From Rhodothermaceae bacterium (GTDB lineage: Bacteria; Bacteroidota; Rhodothermia; Rhodothermales; Rubricoccaceae): DNA of 9,395 bases. Positions 1-5,942 of the stretch are shown one piece after another. The first letter of the stretch is position 1, and the number at the start of each line of letters is the position of its first letter. The translations under genes were made by a program, and so were the position numbers. The DNA lies in NCBI GenBank assembly GCA_013003465.1, contig JABDIZ010000037.1, forward strand, positions 1-9,395. Reading direction: 5' to 3'. The notes below the pieces were generated by a model, which searched no databases, had not been told where the DNA came from, and worked only from the letters and a program-made list of their open reading frames with translations.

Positions 1-1226
1 AAGTCGGGATGAAGCTGAGGCATCGTGCGCTCCCGGTCGAAGAAGCCGAGGTGCTGTCGGTTGGCCACCGTGAGCGTATCACCAGGGCGGTTGAGGGGAA
101 TGAGCACGGCATCGCCGGAGGCGTAGAGGTCGCGGAGCGTGATGCCTAGCCGGTCGCCCCCGGCTGGGGTGAGAACCTGAGCGTTCAGCCAGCCCATGCG
201 GCGGCGTTCGTGTGCCGAGAGGGTCAGCGCCGAGGCATCGTACTGGTTGGGCACGCCGCACATCCGCGCGTACCCGCACGCGCGCCGGTCGTCAGGATCA
301 AATGGAACGAGGGCGAGGTGCCCGCCCATGTTGAACAGGCGGTGGCCATACTCGTGCGTGAGGAGCTTCCTGTAGCGGTCATGGGCGATGTTTTGTGACC
401 CTGAGTGCGCCCAGTCGACGCGGATGCTATCCCTGCGTGTTGCGCTCCAGTAGCGAAGTGTGTCGGGTCGCCGGTCTCCGTCGTGATCAGGCACGCCGTA
501 GACAGAGCCGTTGCCTGCCAGCGATGCCCAGCCCTGGTGGTTGAAGAGCGTGTCGCGTCGGAGCACCATCATGAGGTGATCGAGCACCCCGTCGCGGTTA
601 TGGTCGTAGCGGCCGAGGTCCAGGCCTTGGGCGGTCAGGTCATCCAGCAGTTCCTCCGTGAGGTACCCGTAGCCGCCGGGCTGGCGGAGTGCGACGCCCG
701 CCGAGTCGCGGCGGTTACGGTAGGAAGCCGCCGGATGGCGCGAGATATAGACCTCGGGCCAGACATCGCCATAGAGGACATGCGGCCCGTCCGGCCCGCC
801 GCGCGACTGCCAGTAGAAATAGGCGGAAAGCGACGAATCGGCCAGGGTGAGGTGGTCGGCGCGGACAGCCTCGGGCGTTGGTTCGAGGAGCGTCGGTGCC
901 CAGGCTGGGAGTTGCGTCCACGGGACCGGTGCGCGTGTCCCGAAGAGATCTACATGGGGCCAGTCTTCGAGGTGGCACCACCAGTGCGCGCAATCGCCCC
1001 AGGTGTCGTCCTGGAACCGGACGAAGACGACGAGCATCGCCACGGTATCCTGATAGGCGATGCCCTCGAAGCGTGCCGGTCGGGTAGCCGAGGTTGGCGC
1101 GACCGGGGCCGATCTGCGCGCCGCTGTATCGGCTGGAGCGGCCCGGCGCTGCAAGTGTGGCGCGGGGGTCTGCGCGGTACAGCCGAGCACCAGCAGCAAG
1201 AGCAAGGGAATCAGGAAGCGCGGCAT
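1..1226 (-). CDS. M6-like secreted metallopeptidase, lipoprotein (C-terminus off the window)
   Basis: The frame is open from the ATG at 1226 to the left edge: 408 codons with no stop, so the C-terminus is missing. The N-terminus is a lipoprotein signal: a hydrophobic leucine run at residues 4-14, then V-L-G-C with the lipidated Cys at 16, so export and membrane anchoring are likely. A zinc-peptidase HEYGH motif is at 291-295. Upstream, 208-217 reads D-H-N-R-D-G-V-L-D, like the D-N-DG-VD segment of M6 (InhA-type) peptidases. Downstream, L-S-A-H-E-R-R-R-M-G-W-L at 336-347 resembles the LSAwEr-lGWL block that follows the active site in M6 proteins. The third metal ligand is not at the usual spacing. 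The gene begins 29 bp after pgeF and is probably the last known gene of the operon. No Shine-Dalgarno is seen. The substrate is unknown. Coding status is firm; the family call is inferred from motifs. Confidence 0.78.
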   Translation of the reverse strand, partial: MPRFLIPLLLLLVLGCTAQTPAPHLQRRAAPADTAARRSAPVAPTSATRPARFEGIAYQDTVAMLVVFVRFQDDTWGDCAHWWCHLEDWPHVDLFGTRAPVPWTQLPAWAPTLLEPTPEAVRADHLTLADSSLSAYFYWQSRGGPDGPHVLYGDVWPEVYISRHPAASYRNRRDSAGVALRQPGGYGYLTEELLDDLTAQGLDLGRYDHNRDGVLDHLMMVLRRDTLFNHQGWASLAGNGSVYGVPDHDGDRRPDTLRYWSATRRDSIRVDWAHSGSQNIAHDRYRKLLTHEYGHRLFNMGGHLALVPFDPDDRRACGYARMCGVPNQYDASALTLSAHERRRMGWLNAQVLTPAGGDRLGITLRDLYASGDAVLIPLNRPGDTLTVANRQHLGFFDRERTMPQLHPD

Positions 1227-1255
1227 GATGGCCAAGCTAGAGCAAGATCGATGCC

Positions 1256-1936
1256 TCAGTGCCGCCCGAGGAAGCCGATCAGGCGACCTGGCGTGCCGCC
1301 CTCGGCGCGGTACGAGTAGAAGCGCGCCGTGTCGGAGGCCGTGCAGGCTTCGTCGAGTTCAGTGCGGGCCTCCGGGACGCCTGCCGCGCGAAGCTGCTCG
1401 GCGAGAACCGCTTTGAGGTCCACATGCGGGCGCGGCCACTCCGGACGCCGCACCACCACCGACGCGTCGAACGCGGCGGCGACGTCCTCGCCCACCTCAA
1501 ACGCTTCCGCGCCGATGCAGGGGCTCACGTAGGCTTGCATGCGCGCTGCGCTGGCGCCGAGGGTGGTCATCGTATCTACGGTCTGCTGCACGACATTCGC
1601 CACGGTGCCGCGCCAGCCGGAGTGGCACGCGCCGAGGATGCCCGCCTCTGCATCGGCGAGGAGGATGAGCGCACAGTCGGCCGAGATAACGGTAAGGAGT
1701 AGATCTGCTTGGTCGGTCACGAGGCCATCGTGCGCCGGGATGTGCCCGCCGCGGCGTACCACGGCCACATTGCTGCCGTGTACCTGTCCGGCAGACGCGA
1801 CGTCGCTGAATCCAAATTGGTTGCCGAGCCGCTGCCGAGCGCCGTTTACAGCCTCGGCCGTAGGCTCGGCAAACGCGCGCGTGGTGAACCCGGCCGTGAG
1901 GGTAGCGAGGTCGGCGAAGAGGGCCGGACGAATCAT
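1256..1936 (-). CDS. pgeF: Peptidoglycan editing factor PgeF (YfiH, laccase-domain family)
   Basis: This 226-residue protein matches the YfiH/PgeF (DUF152, 'polyphenol oxidase') family in length and motifs: Q-V-H-G at 51-54, S-A-D-C at 85-88, C-H-S-G-W-R-G at 104-110, S-P-C-I-G then F-E-V-G near 140-150, and the terminal C-T...F-Y-S-Y-R...G-R block. H53, C88 and H105 are the expected zinc ligands. In E. coli PgeF removes wrongly incorporated L-Ser from UDP-MurNAc precursors; other members act on purine nucleosides, so the true substrate here is not settled. It is cytoplasmic, with no signal peptide. The usual second Cys after the P-C-I-G motif (CCYEVG in many members) is replaced: the sequence reads A-E-A-F-E-V-G. 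It lies 55 bp after aroE and 29 bp before the metallopeptidase, all on the same strand. Confidence 0.93.
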   Translation of the reverse strand: MIRPALFADLATLTAGFTTRAFAEPTAEAVNGARQRLGNQFGFSDVASAGQVHGSNVAVVRRGGHIPAHDGLVTDQADLLLTVISADCALILLADAEAGILGACHSGWRGTVANVVQQTVDTMTTLGASAARMQAYVSPCIGAEAFEVGEDVAAAFDASVVVRRPEWPRPHVDLKAVLAEQLRAAGVPEARTELDEACTASDTARFYSYRAEGGTPGRLIGFLGRH

Positions 1937-1991
1937 CGTGCAGGCAGTGGTACGCGTAGCGAAGGACGAGGGCCGAATGCTAGGGACTGTG

Positions 1992-2873
1992 TCACGTTCC
2001 GGCTAGCGCCAGCCGGACGGCGTCGAGGGGCATCGCCTGCCCCGTCCAGTGCTCGAATGCCGCTGCCCCCTGCCCGATCAGCATCGCGAGGCCGCCGACC
2101 GGGATGGCGCCGTGTACAACCGCATCGCGAAGAAAACGCGTCTCGGCCGGGGCATAGACGAGATCATAGATGACCTGCTCGGCGTGGAAGTCCGTGGCGT
2201 GCGGCCAGGGCGTGGCTTCTGGGTGCGGCGCCATCCCCACGGGCGTCGCGTTGACGAGCAAACGGGCCTCGCGGATCATCGGCACTGCGGCTTCCTCCAG
2301 GGCTACGGCGTGCAGCACGCCGCGCGGATCGTACGGCGCAAGCGCGTAGAGCAGGGTCTCGGCTTGCTCGCGCTGTCGGGCAGCGATGGTCAGGCGGGAG
2401 GGTTGGAGGGCCGCCAGGATGGCATAGGCAACGGCCCGTGCGGCACCTCCGGCACCGAGGATCACGGCGGGCTGCCCGCGCAGCTGTCGTTCGAACGGAA
2501 CGAGGGGCTGGACAAAGCCTACCGCGTCGGTGTTGGCGCCCACGAGCGTCCCGTCGGTTTCTACCACAATGGTGTTAACGGCACCGATGGCCTCCGCTTC
2601 GGGAGTGAGCCGATCCACGAGTGAGACGACGGTTTCCTTGTGCGGGATCGTCACGTTGGCGCCGAACACGCCGAGGGCCCGCAACCCGGCCACCGCAGCA
2701 GGCAGATCCCCGGAGGCTACCCGACAGGCGAGGTAGACGGCATCAAGTCCGAGGGCCCGGAACGCTGCGTTGTGGATCGTCGGCGAACGCGAATGTGCCA
2801 CCGGATCGCCGAGAAGGACGGCGAGGCGCGTGGAAGGGGAAAGCGCGGGAGGGACCGGTTCTCCCATGCCCAC
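1992..2873 (-). CDS. aroE: Shikimate dehydrogenase (NADP+)
   Basis: AroE reduces 3-dehydroshikimate to shikimate with NADPH in the aromatic amino acid pathway. The 293-residue reading has the full motif set: G-D-P-V-A-H-S-R-S-P at 22-31 (shikimate binding), N-V-T-I-P-H-K-E at 73-80 with catalytic K79, G-A-V-N-T at 97-101, A-N-T-D at 113-116 with catalytic D116, glycine-rich G-A-G-G-A-A-R-A at 140-147 (dinucleotide fold), N-A-T-P-V-G-M, D-L-V-Y-A-P, and the C-terminal G-L-A-M-L-I-G-Q-G block. Two starts are possible: GTG at 2871-2873, directly abutting the TAG of the TPR gene, or ATG at 2865-2867, two codons later, which leaves a 6-bp gap. Either implies translational coupling to the TPR gene. 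No Shine-Dalgarno helps choose. It is of normal family length with no missing catalytic residue. Confidence 0.96.
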   Translation of the reverse strand: MGMGEPVPPALSPSTRLAVLLGDPVAHSRSPTIHNAAFRALGLDAVYLACRVASGDLPAAVAGLRALGVFGANVTIPHKETVVSLVDRLTPEAEAIGAVNTIVVETDGTLVGANTDAVGFVQPLVPFERQLRGQPAVILGAGGAARAVAYAILAALQPSRLTIAARQREQAETLLYALAPYDPRGVLHAVALEEAAVPMIREARLLVNATPVGMAPHPEATPWPHATDFHAEQVIYDLVYAPAETRFLRDAVVHGAIPVGGLAMLIGQGAAAFEHWTGQAMPLDAVRLALAGT

Positions 2874-4295
2874 CTAGCGCCGGGCTTCGTCGCCGGAGGG
2901 GCCGCCGGAGCGGGCGTTGCCCCACATCTCGCGGTAGGCGCGGCGGAAGTCCTCGGTGTGCGCCGGATCGAGTTCGCAGGCGCGGTCGAGGGCGCGGGCC
3001 GCAGCATCGCGCTGGCCGACGGAGGCCAGCACCTGCGCCTGCCGCAGATAGGCTTCGGTCGAGCGCGGGTTGAGGCGCACGACCTGCGCGTAGGCGTTGA
3101 GCGCCTCCGAGGTCAGGTTCGACTCCAAGCACGTTTCGGCGAGGTCGAGCCAGGCCTCGGCGTTCTCGGGCTCCAGTTCCACGACACGGGCATACGAGTG
3201 AAGCGCATCGGAGAGGCGTCCCGCGTTGTACTCCGAGTCGGCGCGAGCATGCCAGTATTCGGCCACGTCGGGTTGAAGCTCCAGGGCGCGGGCGAAGGCG
3301 CCGAGCCCATCGCCGTAGCGCTCGAGCGCGTCGTAGCAGCAGCCGAGGCCGTACCACGCGTCGGCGTACTCGGGGTCGTCCTGGACGGCGCGGAGCAGGT
3401 ACGAGATCGCGCTCGCATAGTCCTGCTGCTCCTCGAAGGCGATGCCGAGGTTGTAGAAGGTGGCGGCGTCGCCGTCTTCGTACTCCAGCACCTTGAGGTA
3501 GCTCTCGATGGCTTCCTTCGGCTGGCCCAGGTTGGCGAGCGCATTGCCGCGGTTGTACCACGCCGAGGCGAAGTCGTCACAGATCACCGTGGCGAAGTCG
3601 TACGAGGCGATGGCGTCCTCGTAGCGGCCCATGCGGTTGAGCACGATGCCGCGGTTGTACCACGCGTTCTGCGCGTACGGGTCGATGTCGATTTGCCGGT
3701 CGTAGCAGGCGACGGAGTCGTCGAGGCGGTCGAGCTGATCGTAGCAGTAGCCGAGTTCATACCAGACTTCGGGGTGCTCCGGCTCGATGTCGGCACAGCG
3801 GTGAAGCGCTGCGATGGCCTCCTCGTAGCGGCCGATCTTTTCGTGCGCGATGCCCTTGTTGAAGAACGCGTCGCTGTGGAGCGGGTCGAGGTCGAGCGCG
3901 CGCTCATAGGCTTCGATGGCTTCCTCTACGCGGCCTAGTGTGTCGAGCGTGATGCCGCGATTGATGACCGTCTCGGTGTCGGCCGGGTTGAGGCTCAGGG
4001 CGCGGTCGTAGGCTTCGAGTGCTTCGTCGTGACGGTCGAGGTGGTTGAGCAAGATGCCACGCCGCAGCCAAGAATCCGACTGGAACGGTTGCGTGCGAAG
4101 GGCATGGTCCACGACGCCCAAAGCGTCGGTGAGGCGGCCCATCTCGAAGTAGTGCGTCGCGACGGCTTCCAGCGCCTCCGAGTCGAAGAAGGCGTCCTGG
4201 CCGTCACGGAGGCTCCGTTCGTACGCCTCTACGAGCCCGTGCAACTCATCGTCGCTGGCCGGATCCTCGAAGTCATCGAACTCAAAGTCAAACAT
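2874..4295 (-). CDS. Tetratricopeptide-repeat protein, 12 gapless TPRs
   Basis: This 473-residue protein has no signal peptide or membrane segment. Residues 1-38 are acidic (M-F-D-F-E-F-D-D-F-E-D). Residues 39-446 are twelve consecutive TPR units, each exactly 34 residues, with the expected W/Y, L/G-Y, A and P consensus positions (for example A-W-Y-N-R-G in units 6 and 7). A 27-residue polar tail follows. Such arrays form a right-handed superhelix that binds peptides; the partner here is unknown. I chose the ATG at 4295 over an in-frame ATG at 4406 because the 37 extra residues are low-complexity Pro/Arg and their DNA contains the promoter at 4378-4406. It is the first gene of the TPR-aroE-pgeF-peptidase group, and its TAG touches the aroE start. 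TPR proteins next to aroE recur in Bacteroidota as far as I recall; no function can be assigned from sequence. Confidence 0.93.
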   Translation of the reverse strand: MFDFEFDDFEDPASDDELHGLVEAYERSLRDGQDAFFDSEALEAVATHYFEMGRLTDALGVVDHALRTQPFQSDSWLRRGILLNHLDRHDEALEAYDRALSLNPADTETVINRGITLDTLGRVEEAIEAYERALDLDPLHSDAFFNKGIAHEKIGRYEEAIAALHRCADIEPEHPEVWYELGYCYDQLDRLDDSVACYDRQIDIDPYAQNAWYNRGIVLNRMGRYEDAIASYDFATVICDDFASAWYNRGNALANLGQPKEAIESYLKVLEYEDGDAATFYNLGIAFEEQQDYASAISYLLRAVQDDPEYADAWYGLGCCYDALERYGDGLGAFARALELQPDVAEYWHARADSEYNAGRLSDALHSYARVVELEPENAEAWLDLAETCLESNLTSEALNAYAQVVRLNPRSTEAYLRQAQVLASVGQRDAAARALDRACELDPAHTEDFRRAYREMWGNARSGGPSGDEARR

Positions 4296-4377
4296 GCGTG
4301 GACACGCCGAAGGTGTGGTGGGGGACAACCCGGATGTCGGGCCGCAGGGCATGCGCTGCAAGCGCCCGGGCAGCCGT

Positions 4378-4406
4378 ATAATACGGGGCCGCTCAATGGG
4401 GTGCAA
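4378..4406 (-). promoter_or_regulatory. Sigma70-like promoter for the TPR-aroE-pgeF-peptidase operon
   Basis: On the minus strand TTGCAC (4406-4401) is followed after 17 bp by TATTAT (4383-4378). That is a TTG-type -35 with optimal spacing and a 5/6 -10. Transcription would start near 4371, giving a leader of about 75 nt before the TPR ATG at 4295. The -10 lies within the palindrome CCGTAT-A-ATACGG (4374-4386), which also puts a TATAAT on the plus strand. This is a sequence match only. Confidence 0.55.
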
Positions 4407-4577
4407 CCGCCGCCTGGGTGCCCTGAACGGGCGTTCCGAAAGGCGGTGGCCGCTGGTCCTACGCGGCCGAACGGGCTGAGTTCAGGACGAACCGCACAGG
4501 CTGTCGGAGGAAACGCAGAAATCCGGCCAACTCGTACCTGTTCCGTCTTCATTTCCAACCGCTGGATCGCTCCTCCT

Positions 4578-5204
4578 GTGCTCATCACCTTTGAAGGCAT
4601 CGACGGCAGCGGCAAGAGCACGCAGGCCCGGCTGCTGGAGGCCTATTTCCACCGGCAGGGCTGTGAAACGCTCCTCGTGCGTGAGCCCGGCGGCCCACCC
4701 CTGGCCGAGCGCGTACGGGCGCTCCTGCTCGACGGCGACGTGGCCATCAGCCCGTTTGCCGAGTTGCTGCTGTTCTCAGCCGCCCGTGCCCAACTCGTCG
4801 CGGAGACGCTGCGCCCGGCCCTCAACGCGGGCACCATCGTCCTCTGCGACCGTTTTTACGATTCCACGACGGCCTACCAGGGCGGCGGCCGGGGTCTCGC
4901 CGATCCCGTCTGGCTGGACGCCTTCAACCGCCGTGTGACGGACGGCCTCGTCCCCGACCGAACCTACCTCTTCGACGTGCCGCTGGAGGTGGCCGCGCAG
5001 CGCCGCTCGGGGCGCGATGCCGCAGGACCCGACCGCATGGAAGCTGGAGGCGATCCGTTCTTCGTGCGGGTGCGCGAGGCGTATCTCGCCCTGGCGGAAC
5101 GCGAGCCGCAGCGCCTCTGCGTGCTGGACGGGACCCGCTCGCCCGAGGAGTTGCACGAGCAGGTCGTCTCGGACATCCAGCCGCGCGTCCAGATTCCGTC
5201 GTAG
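4578..5204 (+). CDS. tmk: Thymidylate (dTMP) kinase
   Basis: Tmk phosphorylates dTMP to dTDP with ATP, in the cytoplasm, on the path to dTTP. The 208-residue product starts M-L-I-T-F-E-G-I-D-G-S-G-K-S, placing the P-loop at 7-14. R-E-P-G-G is at 35-39, and the family signature C-D-R-F-Y-D-S-T-T-A-Y-Q-G at 90-102 supplies the DR and substrate residues. An Arg-rich LID segment spans about 142-155 (R-R-S-G-R...D-R-M-E-A). The length is normal. The start must be the GTG at 4578: the frame is open upstream to 4029, but those residues are not Tmk-like and overlap the TPR gene on the other strand. The residue after R-E-P-G-G is Pro where Thr is usual. No Shine-Dalgarno is visible. The Fur-family gene follows after 60 bp and may be co-transcribed. 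Confidence 0.95.
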   Translation: MLITFEGIDGSGKSTQARLLEAYFHRQGCETLLVREPGGPPLAERVRALLLDGDVAISPFAELLLFSAARAQLVAETLRPALNAGTIVLCDRFYDSTTAYQGGGRGLADPVWLDAFNRRVTDGLVPDRTYLFDVPLEVAAQRRSGRDAAGPDRMEAGGDPFFVRVREAYLALAEREPQRLCVLDGTRSPEELHEQVVSDIQPRVQIPS

Positions 5205-5264
5205 GGGGGCGCAACCGCGCGCGCCACCGCGCCGTTCTGCGCGTGTTTGCCTGGTTTCCTGCCA

Positions 5265-5741
5265 ATGTCCCTGACTCCCACCCAACTCGACGAGGTCCGC
5301 CGCCTCTTCGCCGATTTCCTCAAGCAGCGCGGCCAGCGCCAGACCGCCGAGCGCTTCGCCATCCTTGACGCGCTCTACGCGACCGGCGACCACATCGACG
5401 CTGATACCCTATATATGCGGCTCAAAGAGGATGGCGTGCAGGTCAGCCGCGCGACGGTCTACAACACGCTCGAACTGTTGCTGGAGTGCGACCTCGTCGT
5501 CAAGCATCAGTTCGGCAAGACGCAGGCGAAGTACGAGCGGGCCTACGCCTACTGGCAGCACGACCACCTGCTCTGCATCGACTGTGGGGCCATCTTCGAG
5601 TTCTGCGATCCGCGCCTCCAGAGCATTCAGGAAACCGTGGCCGAGATCTACGGCTTCGAGATCGCGCAGCACGCGCTGAACATGTACGGCCACTGCCGCC
5701 GGGAGAACTGCGCCAACCGTCCTGCTCCCACGGAGGCGTAG
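5265..5741 (+). CDS. Fur-family metal-responsive transcriptional regulator
   Basis: This 158-residue product has the two-part Fur layout: a winged-helix DNA-binding domain (about 1-85, recognition helix V-S-R-A-T-V-Y-N-T-L at 60-69) and a metal-binding dimerization domain. Metal residues visible are H99-D100-H101, the C104-x2-C107 pair of the structural zinc site, E112, H136, and a C-terminal H143-C144-x4-C149. All fit a Fur/Zur/PerR repressor, but the exact subfamily and metal cannot be fixed from sequence; iron-responsive Fur is the most likely reading. The ATG at 5265 is preferred: an in-frame TTG at 5247 would add M-P-G-F-L-P, which is not typical of the family. It lies 60 bp after tmk with no obvious terminator between. 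A perfect dyad follows its stop at 5754-5767. Confidence 0.9.
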   Translation: MSLTPTQLDEVRRLFADFLKQRGQRQTAERFAILDALYATGDHIDADTLYMRLKEDGVQVSRATVYNTLELLLECDLVVKHQFGKTQAKYERAYAYWQHDHLLCIDCGAIFEFCDPRLQSIQETVAEIYGFEIAQHALNMYGHCRRENCANRPAPTEA

Positions 5742-5753
5742 GGCGGGGAGGCT

Positions 5754-5767
5754 TTCGATGGATCGAA
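5754..5767. repeat. Dyad TTCGAT-GG-ATCGAA after the Fur-family gene
   Basis: Two perfect 6-bp inverted arms separated by GG start 13 bp after the Fur-family stop codon. The flanks extend it weakly (C/G and a T-G wobble pair). A 2-nt spacer suits a protein-binding site better than an RNA hairpin, and there is no T-run for a terminator. Its role is unknown. Confidence 0.3.
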
Positions 5768-5868
5768 GGTGATGAGCCGTGGTGGATGGGGTTCCGGCTT
5801 CTTGGAGTGCTGGGGTAGCAGGCGCTGTTCTGCCCCCTCCAGCGAAGCACCATGTCTGGCTCATTGGT

Positions 5869-5901
5869 TTTGACGTAGCCGTCTGTAAAAGCGTACGTTG
5901 G
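5869..5901 (+). promoter_or_regulatory. Bacteroidota-type promoter for the sulfurtransferase
   Basis: TTTG (5869-5872) is followed after 21 bp by TACGTTGG (5894-5901), one mismatch from the Bacteroides -7 element TAnnTTTG and with matching -33 spacing. Read as sigma70 instead, it gives TTGACG, 18 bp, TACGTT. The implied start near 5905 leaves a leader of about 38 nt. The rrn leader has the same architecture at 8730-8762. Confidence 0.5.
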
Positions 5902-5931
5902 AGCCTTGAGCTCTTCCCCGCCAACACGCCT

Positions 5932-5935
5932 GAGG
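5932..5935 (+). promoter_or_regulatory. Shine-Dalgarno-like GAGG before the sulfurtransferase
   Basis: GAGG ends 7 nt before the ATG at 5943. It is the only clear Shine-Dalgarno-like match before any start in this window and supports the chosen start. Confidence 0.45.
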
Positions 5936-5942
5936 TTCCGCC

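Noticed and set aside
405..1319. Long open frame on the plus strand (304 codons)
   Set aside because: It is antisense to the M6-like peptidase and pgeF, has no recognisable motif, and is the kind of open antisense frame expected from GC-rich codon use.
2640..3938. 432-codon open frame on the plus strand
   Set aside because: It mirrors the TPR gene and the aroE start; its valine/glutamate-rich repeats are the antisense image of the TPR units.
4377..4382. Plus-strand TATAAT as the tmk promoter
   Set aside because: No TTG-like -35 lies 16-19 bp upstream, and the site is almost 200 bp from tmk. It is better explained as the mirror of the minus-strand -10 within a palindrome.
4296..4406. 37-residue N-terminal extension of the TPR protein
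   Set aside because: The residues are low-complexity Pro/Arg, and the DNA holds the -10 and -35 of the likely operon promoter.
4029..4577. Upstream extension of the tmk frame
   Set aside because: It lies antisense to the TPR gene and across the divergent promoter region, and the residues do not resemble Tmk. The protein begins naturally at the GTG at 4578.
5809..5843. Imperfect hairpin (GCTGG/CCAGC outside, GCAG/CTGC inside) as a terminator for tmk-fur
   Set aside because: It has a large internal loop and no T-run after it, so it does not meet the pattern of an intrinsic terminator.
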